Assembly (NCBI GenBank): GCA_026770595.1
Contig: MU634670.1
Span: forward strand, 1-10,844
Reading direction: 5' to 3'
Origin: Ochromonadaceae sp. CCMP2298
Taxonomy: Eukaryota > Sar > Synurophyceae > Ochromonadales > Ochromonadaceae
Length of the DNA: 10,844 nucleotides
Below the pieces are notes generated by a model. The model made no database searches. It worked only from the letters and a program-made list of their open reading frames with translations, and was not told the DNA's origin. Shown here piece after piece: positions 8,366 to 10,844 of the stretch. The stretch's first letter is position 1. The number at the start of each line of letters is the position of its first letter. Both the position numbers and the translations under genes were made by a program.

Positions 8366-10122
8366 TTCGAGACCTTTGAATTACAGAATCTTTCCTGCCC
8401 GCGCGAAGAGGAGTCAGTTTGGTACTTTTTCGCCTTGCCCGCCTTGCAGTAGGTGGAGCGCTGGTAGTTGTTCGAGTTGAGCCCCTCTTGCATCATCGCC
8501 CGCCCGCCAGACTCGTATTGGGTACGAGTCTGCACTCGCACCAGCGCGTCTTCAAGCTCCTGCATCATGCCTACCGCTATTGGGTTTAGGGCCAGGTAGG
8601 CAACAGAGGCCTGCAGGCGCGCCTTGGCGGCTGCGAGGAGCTCTCGGGCAGACCCTAGATTGTGCGCATCAGCCTGCCTGAGCGCATCTGCCACAGTGGC
8701 CGTGCAGTCGATGCGACTAAGCTGCACGTCCACATTCAGGTCCCGCACCTGTGGCTGCAGGTCAGACACGCGCTGCACCAGGCAGGTGGCGGAGTCAGCC
8801 GTGTGCTGTCCTCCCTCACCCTGGATGTGGAAGGTTGCCGACGCACTGAGTATCTCGTAGTCCTCCACTGCCTCCGACTCAGGAACGACTAGCTTCAGCA
8901 GCACATCTCTGCTCTCGCCCATGTACATGTTCACGAAAGAGACTGTGCCGCTGCGCTTGTCCGCCTGCAGCATGGTGGTGTACCTGCCCGCCGCGATCTG
9001 CTGGATGCAGACCTCTCTCTCCAGAGCGGTCACAGAGAGAGTGATGTTGGACAGAGAGGTGCCCTGCTGGATGCCGATAGTTCCTCCAAATGCATCAGCC
9101 ACCATGTCATCTGACTCGATGTAGGTGAAGTTGCCCTCCGCTGCGTTGGCGATGTTCTCCATGTGCTCGGAGTCGTGGTCAGCGCCGAACCCAAAGACAA
9201 ACACAGACGCGCCTGCAGTCTTCATCTCGCGCCCTAGCGCCAGCTTCTGCTCGAGGCTGCCTCGGTCTTGGCCATCGGTGAGCAAGAACACGCACGAGGC
9301 GGGGTTGTGGGATCTGCGGTCGTGCATGACAGACCAGCCCTGCGCCATCCCAGCCAAAATGTCAGTGCCACCCTCGGCACGGAGGTTATCCAGCGCTGCC
9401 TTGGCCTTATTCTTGTTATCGGCGGTCATCTTGACCAGGCCGTGCAGCGTAGTGGGGGTGCTGTTGAAGGCCACCACTGAGAGGCGGTCGTGCTCCCCCA
9501 GGGAGTCGATCACGAAGCCCATGGCTGTCTTGAGACTGGCGAGCTTGCCCCCGCCCATGGAGCCGGAGTTGTCCATCACGCATACGATGTCCAGGGGCAC
9601 CTTCTGGCCCTCCCCAGCGTCCTCAAACTTGATGCCCACGCGCACGTAGAGCTCGCCCTGCGCAAGGCCGATCTCGGGGAACTCGGGAGAAGTCGTAATG
9701 GTCAAACTTGGGAGAGGCGAAGTCCCAGACACAGGGACGCGGGGGACGGGGCTGACGAGCTCCTCTTGCGTCGGAGCATGGGAAATCGGCGAAGTGTGCT
9801 GTCCCACAGAGCCAAACGGAGAGGCAAAGCCGAAGTTCGCCATACGCCCTTGAAGTTGCTGCTGAGGGGCGATGGGCGGAGGAGGCCCAGCGAAGGGATT
9901 GTGACCAAAAATACCCCCTGGCGGAGGAGGCGGGAATGGCATCTGCGCCTGAGGCACAGCGAAGGGAGTGCGGCACATAGGACACTGGCCCTGAGACCTA
10001 ATGATGGGGTCGATACAGGGCTGGTGGTACCACTTCCCGCAGCAGCCGGGAGCGAAGAGCGGTACGCCGCCCCTCGCCTGGGCAGTCTCGAGACAGATGG
10101 AGCAAGTGCTGGTGGAATCCAT
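8362..10122 (-). CDS. RING-finger and von Willebrand factor A protein, probable E3 ubiquitin ligase
   Basis: The 586-residue frame has no visible intron. Residues 7-50 form a RING-type zinc motif: C7, C10, C27/C28, H33, C36, C47, C50. A Pro/Gln-rich linker follows (about 57-90), then a less ordered Ser/Thr/Pro stretch. The VWA domain covers about 176-350, with an intact metal site: DNSGS at 184-188, the Thr of GGTD at 253 and the Asp of LLTDG at 283. The remaining part (about 350-545) looks like the beta-rich and helical region that follows VWA in plant WAV3-type RING-VWA ligases and related Vwaint proteins. The C-terminus carries a conserved-looking NNYQRSTY motif. RING and VWA together suggest an E2-binding ligase that recruits targets through the VWA domain; substrates are unknown. 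The start is the ATG read from 10122; an open frame continues upstream to 10272 but has no ATG and includes six ATC codons. Confidence 0.88.
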   Translation of the reverse strand: MDSTSTCSICLETAQARGGVPLFAPGCCGKWYHQPCIDPIIRSQGQCPMCRTPFAVPQAQMPFPPPPPGGIFGHNPFAGPPPPIAPQQQLQGRMANFGFASPFGSVGQHTSPISHAPTQEELVSPVPRVPVSGTSPLPSLTITTSPEFPEIGLAQGELYVRVGIKFEDAGEGQKVPLDIVCVMDNSGSMGGGKLASLKTAMGFVIDSLGEHDRLSVVAFNSTPTTLHGLVKMTADNKNKAKAALDNLRAEGGTDILAGMAQGWSVMHDRRSHNPASCVFLLTDGQDRGSLEQKLALGREMKTAGASVFVFGFGADHDSEHMENIANAAEGNFTYIESDDMVADAFGGTIGIQQGTSLSNITLSVTALEREVCIQQIAAGRYTTMLQADKRSGTVSFVNMYMGESRDVLLKLVVPESEAVEDYEILSASATFHIQGEGGQHTADSATCLVQRVSDLQPQVRDLNVDVQLSRIDCTATVADALRQADAHNLGSARELLAAAKARLQASVAYLALNPIAVGMMQELEDALVRVQTRTQYESGGRAMMQEGLNSNNYQRSTYCKAGKAKKYQTDSSSRGQERFCNSKVSK

Positions 10123-10140
10123 GATGATGATGATGATGAT
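10123..10140 (-). repeat. (ATC)6 trinucleotide repeat next to the start codon
   Basis: On the minus strand six ATC triplets directly precede the ATG of the RING-VWA gene, so the run reads (ATC)6-ATG. It is in the 5' leader if this ATG is used. Slippage could change leader length without touching the protein. Confidence 0.85.
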
Positions 10141-10265
10141 TTGATTGTGAGAAGAGTAGCCCTCCTGTACCTCGAGGAGGCCCAAATTTTTCCTGGATCC
10201 CTCCTCGACAACACTCTCCTTAGTTTTCGGTATAGGCTCTGTCGATAGAGGAATCCGCACTTGCG

Positions 10266-10273
10266 GCGCCAAA
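10266..10273 (-). promoter_or_regulatory. E2F/DP-like site upstream of the RING-VWA gene
   Basis: On the minus strand the sequence is TTTGGCGC, 144 bases before the start codon and in the same orientation as the gene. It matches the E2F consensus TTTSSCGC and is identical to the site at 110-117. It is a consensus match only. Confidence 0.3.
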
Positions 10274-10324
10274 CTGAAAACACCAAATATGAAATCATGG
10301 GGGAACTACAAAACCCACTTTTGA

Positions 10325-10332
10325 TATAAAAG
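10325..10332 (+). promoter_or_regulatory. TATA-box-like sequence
   Basis: TATAAAAG is a consensus TATA box reading to the right, away from the RING-VWA gene. No convincing plus-strand gene follows in the next 500 bases, so it may serve a transcript outside the window, act in reverse for the RING-VWA gene, or be chance in A+T-rich DNA. Confidence 0.2.
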
Positions 10333-10415
10333 CTAGGTGTGATAAGACCGCTGCCACGCCGCCGTTAGGGGGGTGTTGGGTTTCTGTTGGGGGGACAGGT
10401 GAAAGCTGGGAATAA

Positions 10416-10452
10416 AATTCGAAAATACGCCTCTGCCGTATTTTTTCGAATT
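10416..10452. repeat. Imperfect inverted repeat / hairpin
   Basis: The left arm AATTCGAAAATACG (10416-10429) pairs with the right arm at 10437-10452, which has two extra T residues as a bulge; the loop is 7 nt. It shares TTCGAA and AATACG/CGTATT with the hairpin region at 7231-7308. Confidence 0.75.
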
Positions 10453-10844
10453 CCCTTGGCAGGGGTCAGATTCATATAATGTGTTTCCAAAAGAGGCGTT
10501 GCTTGGCAGATTGTCGGCACAGTGCACAATGACCAGTGTGTTGTCCCCAGAATTCAGCTGGCACGGAGGGAGAGGCTGGATTGTGCAGGCTTGCTCAGAT
10601 CGGATGCCAAGCTGGTTCACCTCTGGATGGTTGATGGTTGCCCTTCCCTTCCCCAAAAAAGACAAATCTGCTGGAGACCAAATAATTGGTCTATTTGTGT
10701 ATTTTTACTGTGATATAATTGGTTGTTTTGTTGAAAACCAGCAAAGGAGGAAATAGTAATTTCGCACCGCGGAAAATGTGGGTTTTGGAAGGGTGCTGTT
10801 TCCGAGGGAAAGACTTTCGTGTCCGAGGGGAACCCGAGGTAGAA

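Larger units (their letters stand above)
10123..10844. other. Upstream region of the RING-VWA gene and right flank, no gene recognised
   Basis: The part up to about 10330 probably contains leader and promoter of the RING-VWA gene. The rest is A+T-richer and holds a hairpin (10416-10452). Short frames on both strands (for example 10481-10756 plus, 10333-10665 minus without ATG) show no secure homology; a weak C2-like stretch lies on the minus strand at 10459-10545. Confidence 0.45.

Noticed and set aside
10123-10272. 50-codon N-terminal extension of the RING-VWA protein
   Set aside because: It has no ATG, begins only at a TTG, and ends in six ATC codons just before a good ATG followed directly by the RING motif.
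10481-10756. 91-codon plus-strand ATG frame near the right end
   Set aside because: No homology recognised, and it overlaps other equally open frames in A+T-rich DNA.

Overview
The window looks like nuclear DNA of a eukaryotic microbe, most likely a photosynthetic protist with a complex (secondary) plastid such as a stramenopile or haptophyte alga. The evidence is spliceosomal GT-AG introns with pyrimidine-rich acceptors, protein families typical of eukaryotes (WD40/EF-hand giant protein, RING-VWA protein), and a small protein whose N-terminus reads as signal peptide, transit-like stretch and thylakoid-transfer segment. The exact lineage cannot be fixed from this sequence. Genes are closely spaced with few introns; coding DNA is rich in G+C and the gaps are visibly richer in A+T.

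Layout. 1-397: putative promoter and 5' leader with several short palindromes and an E2F-like site. 398-7068 (+): a three-exon gene (398-604, 729-2084, 2152-7068) for a 2159-residue protein. In order it has a TerD-like domain, a canonical EF-hand, about 13 WD40-type blades (probably two propellers), a very long His/Gly/Pro-rich insertion just before the last blade, a Ser/Pro-rich and basic linker, and C-terminal EF-hands. 7069-7406: a gap holding a perfect 19-bp inverted repeat that can form a hairpin. 7407-7886 (+): a small protein, probably of the thylakoid lumen. 7887-8361: the gap between two convergent genes, with a CT-rich tract. 8362-10122 (-): an intronless 586-residue RING-finger plus von Willebrand A protein, probably an E3 ubiquitin ligase. 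10123-10844: upstream region of that gene and a stretch with no convincing gene, containing a second hairpin and a weak trace of a C2-like motif on the minus strand.

The three genes show no operon-like logic and probably act in separate processes: a calcium- and possibly metal-responsive scaffold, a plastid lumen factor, and ubiquitin signalling. The most unusual item is the first gene, which joins a TerD-like fold, EF-hands, a double propeller and a huge histidine-rich loop in one chain.
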